The notes under the pieces are model-generated. The model was not told where the DNA came from and did not search any database. It saw only the letters and a list, made by a program, of their open reading frames with translations. Shown here in pieces: positions 19,447-27,991 of a DNA stretch of 64,000 nt (its first letter is position 1; every line of letters begins with the position of its first letter). This DNA comes from Promicromonospora sp049532985 (GTDB lineage Bacteria; Actinomycetota; Actinomycetes; Actinomycetales; Cellulomonadaceae), in contig NZ_CP186693.1 of the NCBI RefSeq assembly GCF_049532985.1, positions 4,030,001-4,094,000 of the forward strand, read 5' to 3'. The position numbers were made by a program, and so were the translations under genes.

Positions 19447-20288
19447 GCGAGCACGCGCACGACGACCGCGCACACGACGACAAGGCCCGGGCCGAGGCCT
19501 CGACCGAGACGCCTCCCGAGACCCCCGACGAGACAGGCTCGGGGACACCCGGGGCCGACACGTCCCAGACAACCGGCCGGCCCGAGGGCCAGGACGCGAG
19601 CGACATCATGACCGATCTGACGCACGACACCACCAATCCCCCGGCCGGCGGCACCACCGGTTCCGCCGGGAGTCCCGCCGACCCGACCGAGGTGCTGCCC
19701 CCGGCAGCGGTCCTGGCCGGGACACCGACCCAGGTGACCCCGGCGTCGGCCACCCCGCCGACGCAGGAGATCGCGCAGGCGACCCACCGGATCCCCGAGG
19801 GCACCGCGCCCGAGGGGGAGGTGCACCCGGCCTACGGCATCGCCGCGGCCCGGGTGCAGGCCGAGTCGGGCGCCGTCCAGGACGCCCCGGTCCACGACGA
19901 GTCCGACCCGCTCGCCCCGCTGCGCGAGCCGGAGCCGCAGGGGCCGGGCCCGCAGACCGGTCCCGTGCCCGTGGGCGGGCAGCCCGTCCTGACGGGCTCC
20001 GCACCGACAGGCGCTGGTCCGGCCGGTCCGGGGCAGGCAGCTCCCGCACACGCGGGCGCCGCACAGACGGGTCAGCCCGGGCAGCCCGTGGCCCAGCCCG
20101 CCGTGCGGCGCGGTCCGCGCGTCGGGACGGCCGTCTGGGGACTGATCGTCATCGCGATCGGCCTGGGGATCCTCGCGGTCGCGGCGGGCGTGGTGTTCGA
20201 CCTGGGCGTCGCCCTGATCGTGCTGCTGGGTGCGGCGGGCGTGATCCTGGTGGTCGGCTCGGTGGTGTCCAGCGTGCGGCGACGCTAG
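19443..20288 (+). CDS. Disordered protein with C-terminal membrane hairpin
   Basis: 281 residues of no recognised family. It starts at ATG 19443 inside the stop of the PspC gene (ATGA), so it is co-translated with it. About 215 residues are acidic and rich in Pro, Thr, Ala and Gly with no predicted fold. The last 60 carry two hydrophobic helices (GTAVWGLIVIAIGLGILAVA and GVALIVLLGAAGVILVVGSV) and a basic end, so the protein is membrane-anchored at its C-terminus. A role alongside the PspC protein is likely from the coupling alone. Confidence 0.7.
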   Translation: MSEHAHDDRAHDDKARAEASTETPPETPDETGSGTPGADTSQTTGRPEGQDASDIMTDLTHDTTNPPAGGTTGSAGSPADPTEVLPPAAVLAGTPTQVTPASATPPTQEIAQATHRIPEGTAPEGEVHPAYGIAAARVQAESGAVQDAPVHDESDPLAPLREPEPQGPGPQTGPVPVGGQPVLTGSAPTGAGPAGPGQAAPAHAGAAQTGQPGQPVAQPAVRRGPRVGTAVWGLIVIAIGLGILAVAAGVVFDLGVALIVLLGAAGVILVVGSVVSSVRRR

Positions 20289-20329
20289 GCCACAGGCGCA
20301 GGTAGGCCCTCCGGTGCGAGGATGACGCC

Positions 20330-21484
20330 GTGCGCATCACCCACGTGTCGGACACCTACCTGCCCCTGCTCGGCGGCATCGAGGCGCAGGTGAGCCGCCT
20401 GGCCGGGCAGCAGGCGGCCGCGGGGCACCACGTCGAGGTCATCACGACGACCCCCGCCCGCCCCGGCGCCCACGGGGTCGGCACCACGGTCGAGGACGGC
20501 GTGACGGTGCACCGCATCGCTGCCCGGGTGCCGGGCGGCTGGCCGGTCCACCCCCGTTCCACCGCCCACGTGACCGAACGCCTCCGGGACTCGATCACGC
20601 GGGGCGAGCGGCCCGACGTCGTGCACCTGCACATGGGGGTGCTGGCCCCGACCGTGCAGGCCGCGCTGCGATCCGTGACCCGCCTCGACCTGCCCGCGGT
20701 GCTGACCGTGCACAGCGTGTGGGGCGCGGCGGCCCCGCTCTTCGCCACCGCCGACGCCATGACCCGATGGTCACGGTGGCCGGTACGGTGGACGGCGGTC
20801 AGCGAGCTGACGGCCCGGCCGCTGCGGGACGTCACCGGGACCGACGTCGCGATCCTGCCCAACGGCCTCGACCTGGACGCCTGGAGGGTGCCCCGGACCG
20901 AGCGCGACCGGCGGCCCGAGGGCCCGGCGGTGCACGTGGTGTCCGCCGCCCGGTTCGCGTCCCGCAAGCGGATGCTGCCGCTGCTCGCCGCGGTCGCCGA
21001 CGCCGCGTCCCGGCTCCCGGACGGATCCCTCTTCGTGACCCTCGCCGGTGACGGCCCGGACCGCGCGGCCGCTCTGCGGTTCGTGGCGGAGCACGACCTG
21101 CGCGACATCGTCGCCCTGCCCGGACGCCTCACCGCCACCGAGCTCAAACGTCTCTACGCCCGGGCCGACGTCTTCGCCGCGCCCGCCGTCGCCGAGGCCT
21201 TCGGCCTCGCCGCCCTGGAGGCCCAGGCGGCGGGGCTCGCGGTGGTCACCCGCGCGGGTTCGGGGGTCGCCGAGCGTGTGACGGACGGCGCCACCGGGCT
21301 CGTCGTACCCGACGACGAGGCGCTGGCGGCGGCGATCGTCCTGCTCGCGGCGGAGCCCGGCCTGCTCGACGGCCTGCTGGCGCGGGCGGCGACCCCGCCG
21401 TCGGGCGTGACCTGGCCGGAGGTCCTGGCCGCGACGGAACGGACCTACGCCGAAGCGGCCGCGCTCCTGCCGTCCCGGAGCTGA
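20330..21484 (+). CDS. GT4-family glycosyltransferase
   Basis: 384 residues, GTG start. It has the GT-B fold of family 4: N-terminal acceptor domain with the GGIEAQVSRLA loop (the G-G-x-E motif near residue 14), a middle PNGLDLDAW turn, and the C-terminal donor site APAVAEAFGLAALEAQAAGL, where the E-x7-E pattern binds the sugar nucleotide. No signal peptide or TM is seen, so it acts at the inner face of the membrane. The substrate cannot be told; single genes of this type in actinobacteria often act in lipid or cell-wall glycoside synthesis. Confidence 0.88.
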   Translation: MRITHVSDTYLPLLGGIEAQVSRLAGQQAAAGHHVEVITTTPARPGAHGVGTTVEDGVTVHRIAARVPGGWPVHPRSTAHVTERLRDSITRGERPDVVHLHMGVLAPTVQAALRSVTRLDLPAVLTVHSVWGAAAPLFATADAMTRWSRWPVRWTAVSELTARPLRDVTGTDVAILPNGLDLDAWRVPRTERDRRPEGPAVHVVSAARFASRKRMLPLLAAVADAASRLPDGSLFVTLAGDGPDRAAALRFVAEHDLRDIVALPGRLTATELKRLYARADVFAAPAVAEAFGLAALEAQAAGLAVVTRAGSGVAERVTDGATGLVVPDDEALAAAIVLLAAEPGLLDGLLARAATPPSGVTWPEVLAATERTYAEAAALLPSRS

Positions 21485-21511
21485 GGGCAGGCCGCGCGCA
21501 GTCCGTCGGTG

Positions 21512-21539
21512 TGCGCCGCCGGGACCTGCCGGCGGCGCA
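21512..21539 (+). terminator. Stem-loop after the glycosyltransferase gene
   Basis: An 11-bp perfect GC-rich stem (21512-21522 with 21529-21539) and a 6-base loop, 27 bases after the glycosyltransferase stop. No U-tract. Confidence 0.5.
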
Positions 21540-21543
21540 GGGG

Positions 21544-21620
21544 GAAGGTGCCCCGCGCAGGCCTGTTGCTAGCAGTAGACAACGTCTACCCAGAGCAACA
21601 GGCCTCCGCGGGGCACCTTC
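21544..21620. repeat. Compound 27-bp inverted repeat with inner hairpin
   Basis: Arms 21544-21570 and 21594-21620 pair over 27 bases with one mismatch. The loop holds a second perfect hairpin, GTAGAC-AAC-GTCTAC (21575-21589). It comes directly after the smaller stem-loop at 21512 and before the peptidase gene, and may be a second terminator or a dispersed palindromic repeat. Confidence 0.6.
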
Positions 21621-21725
21621 CTCGGCGACCGGAGACGGGCCGGCGGAATCCTCCCTGACCGGGCCTTTCCGCGGTCGATCGATCTCCACGCTCACGAACG
21701 TGGTGCACGGGGCCCGGGGCGCCGA

Positions 21726-21737
21726 TAGCCTCCCCGG
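21726..21737 (+). promoter_or_regulatory. -10 box of the prepilin peptidase gene
   Basis: TAGCCT at 21726-21731 lies 6 bases before GTG 21738, with no RBS; a leaderless start is likely. Confidence 0.45.
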
Positions 21738-22364
21738 GTGACCCCCAGCGACCCGGCAGCGACGAGCCCCGCCCAGCCCTTCGTCGTCCGCCAGTACGAA
21801 CGTGCCCGGGCCGAGGTGGCCCCGTTCGCGCGGGGCATCGCCGTCGCCGTCGTGCCGGCGGCCGCGTGGGCCGTCTGGGCGAGCGGACACGGCTGGCTCA
21901 CCCCCGCGTACCTGGTGCTCGGCGTGGTGGGCGCCGCGCTCGGCGTGATCGACGCCCGCACGCACCGGCTGCCGAACGCGCTGGTCTTCCCGCTCACGTG
22001 GGCGACGGCGGCGCTGCTCGCCGTGGCCGCCGCCGGCACGGGAGCCTGGGGGTCGCTGGGCCGGGCGGTGCTCGGCGGACTGGCCTTCTTCGCCCTGTAC
22101 CAGGTGCTCTACCTCGTGGCCCCGCGCGGCGGGATCGGGTACGGCGACGTCAAGCTCACCATGAGCCTGGGCGCGGTCCTGGCCTGGCACTCGTGGACGA
22201 CGCTCGTCGTCGGCGTCTTCGCCGCCCACGTGCTGGCCGGGGTGGTGGCGGTCGTGCTCCTGCTCGGCCGGCGAGCCGGCTGGAAGACGGGCATCGCGTT
22301 CGGGCCGTACATGCTGATCGGCACCGTCGTCGGGCTGAGCTGGGCCCGCCTCGTGGGCTGGTGA
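21738..22364 (+). CDS. A24-family prepilin-type leader peptidase (TadV/CpaA-like)
   Basis: 208 residues, GTG start. About six hydrophobic helices. The two catalytic aspartates of the A24 family are present: D72 in GVIDARTHRLPN and D137 in GIGYGDVKL. The N-terminal methyltransferase domain of full-length PilD is absent, so it is the short peptidase form that cleaves type IV pilin or Flp-type leader sequences at the membrane. No pilin or secretion genes are nearby, so its substrates must be encoded elsewhere. Confidence 0.85.
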   Translation: MTPSDPAATSPAQPFVVRQYERARAEVAPFARGIAVAVVPAAAWAVWASGHGWLTPAYLVLGVVGAALGVIDARTHRLPNALVFPLTWATAALLAVAAAGTGAWGSLGRAVLGGLAFFALYQVLYLVAPRGGIGYGDVKLTMSLGAVLAWHSWTTLVVGVFAAHVLAGVVAVVLLLGRRAGWKTGIAFGPYMLIGTVVGLSWARLVGW

Positions 22365-22390
22365 CGGCTGCCGGGGGCATGCCGGGACGA

Positions 22391-22427
22391 CCGCGGCCCC
22401 GCACCCGGACCGGGTACGGGGCCGCGG
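22391..22427. terminator. Bidirectional stem-loop between prepilin peptidase gene and guaA
   Basis: CCGCGGCCCCG (22391-22401) pairs with CGGGGCCGCGG (22417-22427), and the loop can pair again (ACCCGG/CCGGGT). It sits between two convergent genes that end 26 bases before and 5 bases after it. Confidence 0.65.
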
Positions 22428-22431
22428 GACG

Positions 22432-24030
22432 TCACTCCCACTCGATGGTGCCCGGCGGCTTGCTCGTCACGTCGAGCACCACGCGGTTGACCTCACGCAC
22501 CTCGTTGGTGATGCGGGTCGAGATGGTCGACAGCACGTCGTAGGGCAGGCGCGTCCAGTCGGCCGTCATCGCGTCCTCGGACGAGACCGGGCGCAGCACG
22601 ATCGGGTGGCCGTAGGTGCGGCCGTCGCCCTGGACACCGACGCTGCGGACGTCCGCGAGCAGCACGACCGGGCACTGCCAGATCTCGTTGTCCAGGCCGG
22701 CCTTGGTCAGCTCCTCGCGGGCGATCGCGTCGGCGCGGCGCAGGATCTCCAGGCGCTCGGCCGTGATCTCGCCGACGATCCGGATGCCCAGGCCGGGGCC
22801 GGGGAACGGCTGGCGGGACACGATCTCCTCGGGCACGCCGAGCTCACGGCCCACGGCGCGGACCTCGTCCTTGAACAGGGTGCGCAGCGGCTCGACCAGC
22901 TCGAAGTTCAGGTCGTCCGGCAGGCCGCCCACGTTGTGGTGGCTCTTGATGTTGGCCGCGCCCTCGCCGCCGCCGGACTCGACGACGTCCGGGTACAGCG
23001 TGCCCTGCACGAGGAACTTGACCTCCTCGCCGTGCGCACCGGCCTCGGCGACGATGTCCCGCTGCGCGTCCTCGAACACGCGGATGAACTCGCGGCCGAT
23101 GATCTTGCGCTTGGTCTCCGGGTCGCTGACGCCGGCCAGCGCCGTCAGGAACCGTTCCTTCTCGTCGCGGACCACGAGCTTCACGCCGGTGGAGGCGACG
23201 AAGTCGTTCTCGATCTGCTCGACCTCGCCGGCCCGCATCAGGCCGTGGTCGACGTGCACGCAGGTGAGCTGGTCGCCCACGGCGCGCTGCACGAGCGCGG
23301 CCGCGACCGCGGAGTCCACGCCGCCGGACAGCGCGCAGATGACGCGGGCGTCGCCGATCTGCGCCTTGATGGCGGCCACCTGGTCGGCGATGACGTTGTC
23401 CGGGGTCCAGTCGGGCGCCAGGCCGGCGCCCTCGTAGAGGAAGTGCTCCAGCACCGTCTGGCCGTGCGCGGAGTGCTTCACCTCGGGGTGCCACTGCACG
23501 CCGTACAGGCGGCGGCGGGTGTCCTCGAAGGCGGCGACGGGCGAGCCCTCGGAGGTGGCGAGCACCTCGAAGCCGACGGGCGCCTTGTGCACGGCGTCGC
23601 CGTGGCTCATCCACGCGGTCTGGTGCTCGGGGGTGTCGGCGAGCAGCACACCGGCAGAGCACACCTCGACCTCCGTGCCGCCGAACTCGCTCAGCCCGGT
23701 CTGCGCCACCTCGCCGCCGAGCGCCTGCGCCATGGCCTGGAACCCGTAGCAGATGCCCATGACCGGAACGCCGGCCTCGAACAGCTTGGGGTCCACGAAC
23801 GGGGCGCCGGCCGCGTACACGGAGGACGGGCCGCCGGAGAGGATGATGGCCGCCGGGTCCTTGGCGAGCATCTGCTCGACCGTGAACGTGTGCGGCACGA
23901 TCTCCGAGTACACCCGGGCCTCGCGTACGCGGCGCGCGATGAGCTGGGCGTACTGCGCGCCGAAGTCGACGACGATGACCGGGCGGGGGGTCTGGGGCTG
24001 AGCCTCGGGAGCGGTGGCGGGTGACGTCAC
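22432..24030 (-). CDS. guaA: GMP synthase (glutamine-hydrolysing)
   Basis: 532 residues, standard length. It converts XMP, ATP and glutamine to GMP. The class I amidotransferase domain has its nucleophile in MGICYGFQAMA (about residue 97) and the HPE catalytic residues in WHPEVKHS. The ATP-pyrophosphatase P-loop is ALSGGVDSAVAAAL, and the C-terminal dimerisation domain ends KPPGTIEWE. The GTG start lies 6 bases after a TAGACT -10 box. The companion guaB and guaB3 are elsewhere in this window. Confidence 0.96.
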   Translation of the reverse strand: MTSPATAPEAQPQTPRPVIVVDFGAQYAQLIARRVREARVYSEIVPHTFTVEQMLAKDPAAIILSGGPSSVYAAGAPFVDPKLFEAGVPVMGICYGFQAMAQALGGEVAQTGLSEFGGTEVEVCSAGVLLADTPEHQTAWMSHGDAVHKAPVGFEVLATSEGSPVAAFEDTRRRLYGVQWHPEVKHSAHGQTVLEHFLYEGAGLAPDWTPDNVIADQVAAIKAQIGDARVICALSGGVDSAVAAALVQRAVGDQLTCVHVDHGLMRAGEVEQIENDFVASTGVKLVVRDEKERFLTALAGVSDPETKRKIIGREFIRVFEDAQRDIVAEAGAHGEEVKFLVQGTLYPDVVESGGGEGAANIKSHHNVGGLPDDLNFELVEPLRTLFKDEVRAVGRELGVPEEIVSRQPFPGPGLGIRIVGEITAERLEILRRADAIAREELTKAGLDNEIWQCPVVLLADVRSVGVQGDGRTYGHPIVLRPVSSEDAMTADWTRLPYDVLSTISTRITNEVREVNRVVLDVTSKPPGTIEWE

Positions 24031-24042
24031 GGGCCAAGTCTA
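24031..24042 (-). promoter_or_regulatory. -10 box of guaA
   Basis: On the minus strand TAGACT (24037-24042) lies 6 bases before GTG 24030; the same hexamer and spacing occur at guaB. Leaderless start likely. Confidence 0.5.
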
Positions 24043-24103
24043 AGTGCCCCGCGGCCCTCGGGCGCTCCGCACCCGTGTAACGTGCCGCACCTGCCGGGCA
24101 TGC

Positions 24104-25252
24104 TCACCACTCCGCGAACGAGCCGTCCGCGTGCCGCCACACCGGGTTGCGCCAGCGGTGCCCCTCGGCGGCGCGCTCGCGCACGTAGTCCTCGTTCACC
24201 TCGATGCCGAGGCCGGGGCCCCGGGGGATGCTCACGTAGCCGTCCTCGTAGTCGAAGACCGTGGGGTCGGCGAGGTAGTCGAGCAGGTCGTTCGAGGTGT
24301 TGTAGTGGATGCCCAGGCTCTGCTCCTGGATCACCGCGTTGTAGGCGACGGCGTCGAGCTGCAGGCAGGAGGCCAGCGCGATCGGGCCGAGCGGGCAGTG
24401 CGGCGCGACGGCGATGTCGTACGCCTCGGCCATCGCCGCGATCTTGCGGACCTCGGTGATGCCGCCGGCGTGCGAGAGGTCGGGCTGGACCACGTCGACC
24501 ACGCCCGACGTGATGACGTCCTTGAAGTCCCACCGGGAGTACAACCGCTCGCCGAGCGCGATCGGCGTGGCCGAGGCGCGCAGCACGTCGGCCACGCCGT
24601 CGACATGCTCCGACAGCACCGGCTCCTCCACGAACATCAGGTGGTAGGGCGCCAGCGCGTCGAGCAGCACCCGGGCCATGGGCCGGTGCACGCGGCCGTG
24701 GAAGTCGACGCCGATGCCGACGTCGGGCCCGACCGCCTCGCGGACGGCGGCCACGTTGGCGACGACCCGCTCCACCTTGTCCCGCGTGTCGAGGTACTGC
24801 AGCTCCTCGGGTCCGTTCATCTTCACGGCGGAGAACCCCCGGTCGACGGCCTCCTTGGCCTGCGCCGCGGTCTCGGCCGGCCGGTCGCCGCCGATCCAGG
24901 AGTAGACCTTGATGCGGTCGCGCACCCGTCCGCCGAGCAGGTCGTGCACCGGCGCCCCGAGGGCCTTGCCCGTGATGTCCCAGAGCGCCTGGTCGATCCC
25001 GGCCAGGGCGCTCATGTGGATGCCGCCGCCGCGGTAGAACCCGGAGCGGTACAGCACGGTCCAGTGCTCCTCGATGCGGCGCGGATCCTTGCCGATCAGG
25101 TAGTCGGACAGCTCCTCGACGGCGGCCGCGACGCTGGCGGCGCGCCCTTCGAGCGTGGGCTCGCCCCAGCCGACGATGCCGGTGTCGGTCTCGATCCGGA
25201 GGAAGAGCCACCGGGGCGGGACGGCGTACGTGGTCATCGAGACGATCTTCAT
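24104..25252 (-). CDS. dgoD: D-galactonate dehydratase
   Basis: 382 residues, the usual size of DgoD in the mandelate-racemase branch of the enolase superfamily. It converts D-galactonate to 2-dehydro-3-deoxygalactonate. Visible marks: the N-terminal lid (VSMTTYAVPPRWLFLRIET), metal ligands in GIGVDFHGRVH and MFVEEPV and in PIALGERLYSRWDF, and the catalytic HCPLGPIALASC loop. GGAGC lies 7 bases before ATG 25252. Third gene of the dgoK-dgoA-dgoD operon, 76 bases after dgoA. No galactonate transporter gene is in the window. Confidence 0.92.
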   Translation of the reverse strand: MKIVSMTTYAVPPRWLFLRIETDTGIVGWGEPTLEGRAASVAAAVEELSDYLIGKDPRRIEEHWTVLYRSGFYRGGGIHMSALAGIDQALWDITGKALGAPVHDLLGGRVRDRIKVYSWIGGDRPAETAAQAKEAVDRGFSAVKMNGPEELQYLDTRDKVERVVANVAAVREAVGPDVGIGVDFHGRVHRPMARVLLDALAPYHLMFVEEPVLSEHVDGVADVLRASATPIALGERLYSRWDFKDVITSGVVDVVQPDLSHAGGITEVRKIAAMAEAYDIAVAPHCPLGPIALASCLQLDAVAYNAVIQEQSLGIHYNTSNDLLDYLADPTVFDYEDGYVSIPRGPGLGIEVNEDYVRERAAEGHRWRNPVWRHADGSFAEW

Positions 25253-25328
25253 GCTGCTGCTCCGTTCAACGATTCCGATCCGGGCCGCCCGTCGGTGGGC
25301 TCCTCCGCCGGCACCGGATCTCGGGGCG

Positions 25329-25940
25329 TCACCGGGGTCCCGGCCAGAGGGCGGTCAGGGTCGCGGCGCGGTGGGCCACGGTGTCCGGGGTGTCGCCCGG
25401 GCGGTAGAGAGCCGTGCCGATCCCGGCGCCCGCCGCGCCGGCGCGGGCCCACTCGGCGAGGTTCCCCGCGTCGACGCCGCCCACGGGCACGAGACCCGTG
25501 CCCGGGGGCAGCACGCTCGCCCACGCGCGCATCCCGCTCACGCCGATCGTCGAGCCCGGGAAGAGCTTGACGGCGCGCGCGCCGGCGTCGAGCGCGACGA
25601 ACGCCTCGGTGGGGGTCGCGGCACCGGGATAGCTCTCCAGGCCGAGCCGCACCGTCTCGACGACGACGTCGGCCCGTGTGTTCGGCGAGACGATGAGGGA
25701 CGCCCCGGCGTCGGCGGCCCGGCGGACGTCGTCCGGCGTGAGCACGGTGCCCGCGCCGACGCGGCGGTCGGACGGCCCGGCGGCACGGATGCGGCGGATC
25801 GACTCCAGCGGGTCCGGCGAGTTGTACGGCACCTCGACGGCGTCGAACCCGGCCTGGAACACCGCCTCGGCGATGTCGACCGCCTCCGCGGGGGTCACGC
25901 CGCGCAGGATGGCCACGAGGCCGGCGGAGGGATAGGTCAT
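25329..25940 (-). CDS. dgoA: 2-dehydro-3-deoxy-6-phosphogalactonate aldolase
   Basis: 203 residues, a KDPG/KDPGal-type class I aldolase. It cleaves the phosphorylated product of DgoK into pyruvate and glyceraldehyde 3-phosphate. Motifs: LVAILRGVTPAEAV at the N-terminus, VEVPYNSPD (the E and the substrate loop), VGAGTVLTPDDV, and the Schiff-base lysine in RAVKLFPGS. ATG 25940 overlaps the dgoK stop by 4 bases. The galactonate context decides between KDPG and KDPGal as substrate. Confidence 0.9.
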   Translation of the reverse strand: MTYPSAGLVAILRGVTPAEAVDIAEAVFQAGFDAVEVPYNSPDPLESIRRIRAAGPSDRRVGAGTVLTPDDVRRAADAGASLIVSPNTRADVVVETVRLGLESYPGAATPTEAFVALDAGARAVKLFPGSTIGVSGMRAWASVLPPGTGLVPVGGVDAGNLAEWARAGAAGAGIGTALYRPGDTPDTVAHRAATLTALWPGPR

Positions 25941-26953
25941 GGGGCGGGCTCCTCGGTGGCGGGCGGGGCGGGTGTGGGCGACGGCGCGGACCGGGCGGGC
26001 ACCAGCCCCGCGTCGGCGGCCACCCGCCACAGCCCGCGGACGGCGGCGCCCTCCGGCACGACCCGGACGGACGCACCGCCCCGTTCGAGCGCGGCGCGAT
26101 AACGGTCGGTGGTCGACGGCGGCCCGCACAGGGCGACCACGCCGTCCGGCGTCGTGCGCAGCCCGTGCCGCACCTCGGTCCCGATGAGCAGGCCGGAGAC
26201 GTAGTCGGCGACGTGCCCGGGTTCGAGCAGCCCGGCGAGCACGTGCGTGCGGGCCGTGAACAGCAGGGCGGGCAGTCCGCGCTCGTCGCCGAGCGCGGAC
26301 TCGGTCTCCAGCCCGCGCAGGAAGGCCTCGGTCACCTCTGGCCCCGGCGCGCCGGTGGCCAACCGCGCCAGGATGCTGTCCCGCAGCAGCAGCCCGTAGA
26401 GCTCGCCGGTCATCGCGGTGGTGAACCCGGTGACGCGGGCGCCGTCGAGCCGCACCCACTTCGAGTGCGTGCCGGGCAGCAGCACGGTGGCCGGCCCGTC
26501 CTGCCCCGTGAGGGCGCCCACGAGCTGCACCTCCTCACCGCGCATGACGTCGGGGTCGGCGCCGGTCGCCCGCAGCCCGGGGACGATGTGCACGACCGAC
26601 TCACCGGCCGGTACCACCGTCAGCAGCCCCGCGAGCTCACCGAGCTCCGCCGGGACGTCGAGGTATCCGGCCTCTGCCCAGCCGTGGTTCGAGCCCGCCA
26701 TCCCCGCGCACAGCACCGGCACACCCGGGTGCCCCGCGAGCCAGGGACGGCACTGCCTGCCGAAGACGTCGGCGAACGCGACCGCCCGGGCCGCCGAGGT
26801 ACCCGCGCGCTCCGAGACGGTCAGCACGCCGTCGTCGGACCGGACGCGGTCGAGGACCGTGCCCGCACTGTCCAGGAGCCACGCACGGAACGTGGTGGTG
26901 CCCCAGTCGAGGGCGATGAGTGCGGCGTCGGGCTCCCCTGCGTCGTCAGCCAT
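25937..26953 (-). CDS. dgoK: 2-dehydro-3-deoxygalactonokinase
   Basis: 338 residues from ATG 26953, which precedes the conserved LIALDWGTTTFRAWLL phosphate-binding start. An upstream start at 27037 would add 28 residues overlapping the divergent promoter and is less likely. It phosphorylates 2-dehydro-3-deoxygalactonate at C6. The family marks GMAGSNHGWAEAGY and VLLPGTHSKWVRLDGARVTGF are clear. First gene of the operon, divergent from an IclR regulator gene 69 bases away. Confidence 0.9.
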   Translation of the reverse strand: MADDAGEPDAALIALDWGTTTFRAWLLDSAGTVLDRVRSDDGVLTVSERAGTSAARAVAFADVFGRQCRPWLAGHPGVPVLCAGMAGSNHGWAEAGYLDVPAELGELAGLLTVVPAGESVVHIVPGLRATGADPDVMRGEEVQLVGALTGQDGPATVLLPGTHSKWVRLDGARVTGFTTAMTGELYGLLLRDSILARLATGAPGPEVTEAFLRGLETESALGDERGLPALLFTARTHVLAGLLEPGHVADYVSGLLIGTEVRHGLRTTPDGVVALCGPPSTTDRYRAALERGGASVRVVPEGAAVRGLWRVAADAGLVPARSAPSPTPAPPATEEPAP

Positions 26954-26984
26954 GCCTGGACGGTAAGCGGGTGGACCGATTGAT

Positions 26985-27003
26985 GGAACCGTTTCCCTAT
27001 TAT
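26985..27003. promoter_or_regulatory. Candidate IclR operator and -10 box in the dgo divergent region
   Basis: GGAA-CCGT-TTCC (26985-26996) is a short dyad of the GGAA/TTCC type often bound by IclR proteins. Directly after it, TATTAT (26998-27003) is a good -10 for the plus strand, 9 bases before GTG 27013 and 18 before ATG 27022. The placement would let the regulator block its own promoter and affect dgoK. Confidence 0.45.
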
Positions 27004-27021
27004 CGGGATACGGTGTGCCGC

Positions 27022-27930
27022 ATGACCGCGACGCCACAGCGCCACGAGCCGCCCGGAGACGCCGGGGCCGCCGGGGCCGCCGGGCATGCTGCCGGGACTG
27101 CCGGGCGCGGCACCGTTCCCGCAGGGACCACCGTCCCGGGGCGCGCCGACGCCGTCGTGCCTCCCCCGGGCACGCAGACGCTCGCCCGAGGTATCGCCGT
27201 CGTGAACGCCGTGGCGCGGGGCCGCAGCCGGCTGCGCGACATCGCCGAGGCCACCGGGGTCGGGCGGAGCACCACGCACCGCCTGCTCCAGCTCCTGCTG
27301 GCCACCGGCTACCTCCGCCAGCACGACGACGGCGCGTACGCGCTCGGTCCGGCCCTCATCGAGCTGGGCTATCAGGCGCTCCAGGAGAACCCCGTCACGG
27401 AGGTGGCCGCGCCGGTGCTGCGCACCCTGGCCGAGCGGGTGCACGACACCGTCCACCTCGCCATCGAGGACCGCGGGCAGGTGCTGTACCTCGACAAGAT
27501 CCCGGGCACGCGCGGCGCGGTGATGCGTTCGCAGATCGGGCACCGGATGCCGTTGACCCGAACAGGCATCGGCAAGGCCCTGCTCCTGGACGGCCCCGCG
27601 CGCTGGCACGACCAGTTCGTCGCCGAGCGGCCGGCCGGCGCGGGGGACGAACCGGCGCGCGACGTCCTGACTCCCGAGGCATTCGTGCAGGTCATGGAGG
27701 CTTCGGCGGCCCGAGGGGTCACGTTCGACCTGGAGGAGAACGAGCCGGGCATCCTCTGCGTCGCGGCACCTGTGCGGGACATCTCCGGCTCGATCGTCGC
27801 CGCGATCAGCGTGGCGGCGACCCGCCCCTACATGCCGCCGGAACGCCTGGAGACCCTGGCCCCGATCGTGCGCGACGCGGCGTCCCGCATCTCGTCGGCC
27901 CTGGGCCGGCACCCCGAGCAACCGCGTTGA
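27022..27930 (+). CDS. IclR-family transcriptional regulator of the dgo operon
   Basis: 302 residues from ATG 27022; an in-frame GTG at 27013 is an alternative. After a low-complexity Ala/Gly/Pro N-terminus of about 55 residues comes a winged HTH (LRDIAEATGVGRSTTHRLLQ) and then the IclR effector-binding domain (VHLAIEDRGQVLYLDKIPG, TGIGKALL, AAPVRDISGSIVAAISV). Divergence from dgoKAD makes galactonate, or its 2-dehydro-3-deoxy product, the likely effector. E. coli uses a GntR-type DgoR, so this would be a different regulator for the same pathway. Confidence 0.88.
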   Translation: MTATPQRHEPPGDAGAAGAAGHAAGTAGRGTVPAGTTVPGRADAVVPPPGTQTLARGIAVVNAVARGRSRLRDIAEATGVGRSTTHRLLQLLLATGYLRQHDDGAYALGPALIELGYQALQENPVTEVAAPVLRTLAERVHDTVHLAIEDRGQVLYLDKIPGTRGAVMRSQIGHRMPLTRTGIGKALLLDGPARWHDQFVAERPAGAGDEPARDVLTPEAFVQVMEASAARGVTFDLEENEPGILCVAAPVRDISGSIVAAISVAATRPYMPPERLETLAPIVRDAASRISSALGRHPEQPR

Positions 27931-27984
27931 GTGCGGGACGTTCGCCCTCCTCAAGCGTTCAAGAGGGCGAACATCCCGCACTCA
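27928..27984. terminator. 22-bp stem-loop beginning at the iclR stop codon
   Basis: Arms 27928-27949 and 27963-27984 pair over 22 bases with one mismatch and a 13-base loop. The first three bases are the TGA of the IclR gene. The ABC exporter gene ends 8 bases beyond on the other strand, so it serves both. No U-tract. Confidence 0.7.
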
Positions 27985-27991
27985 CAACGGG

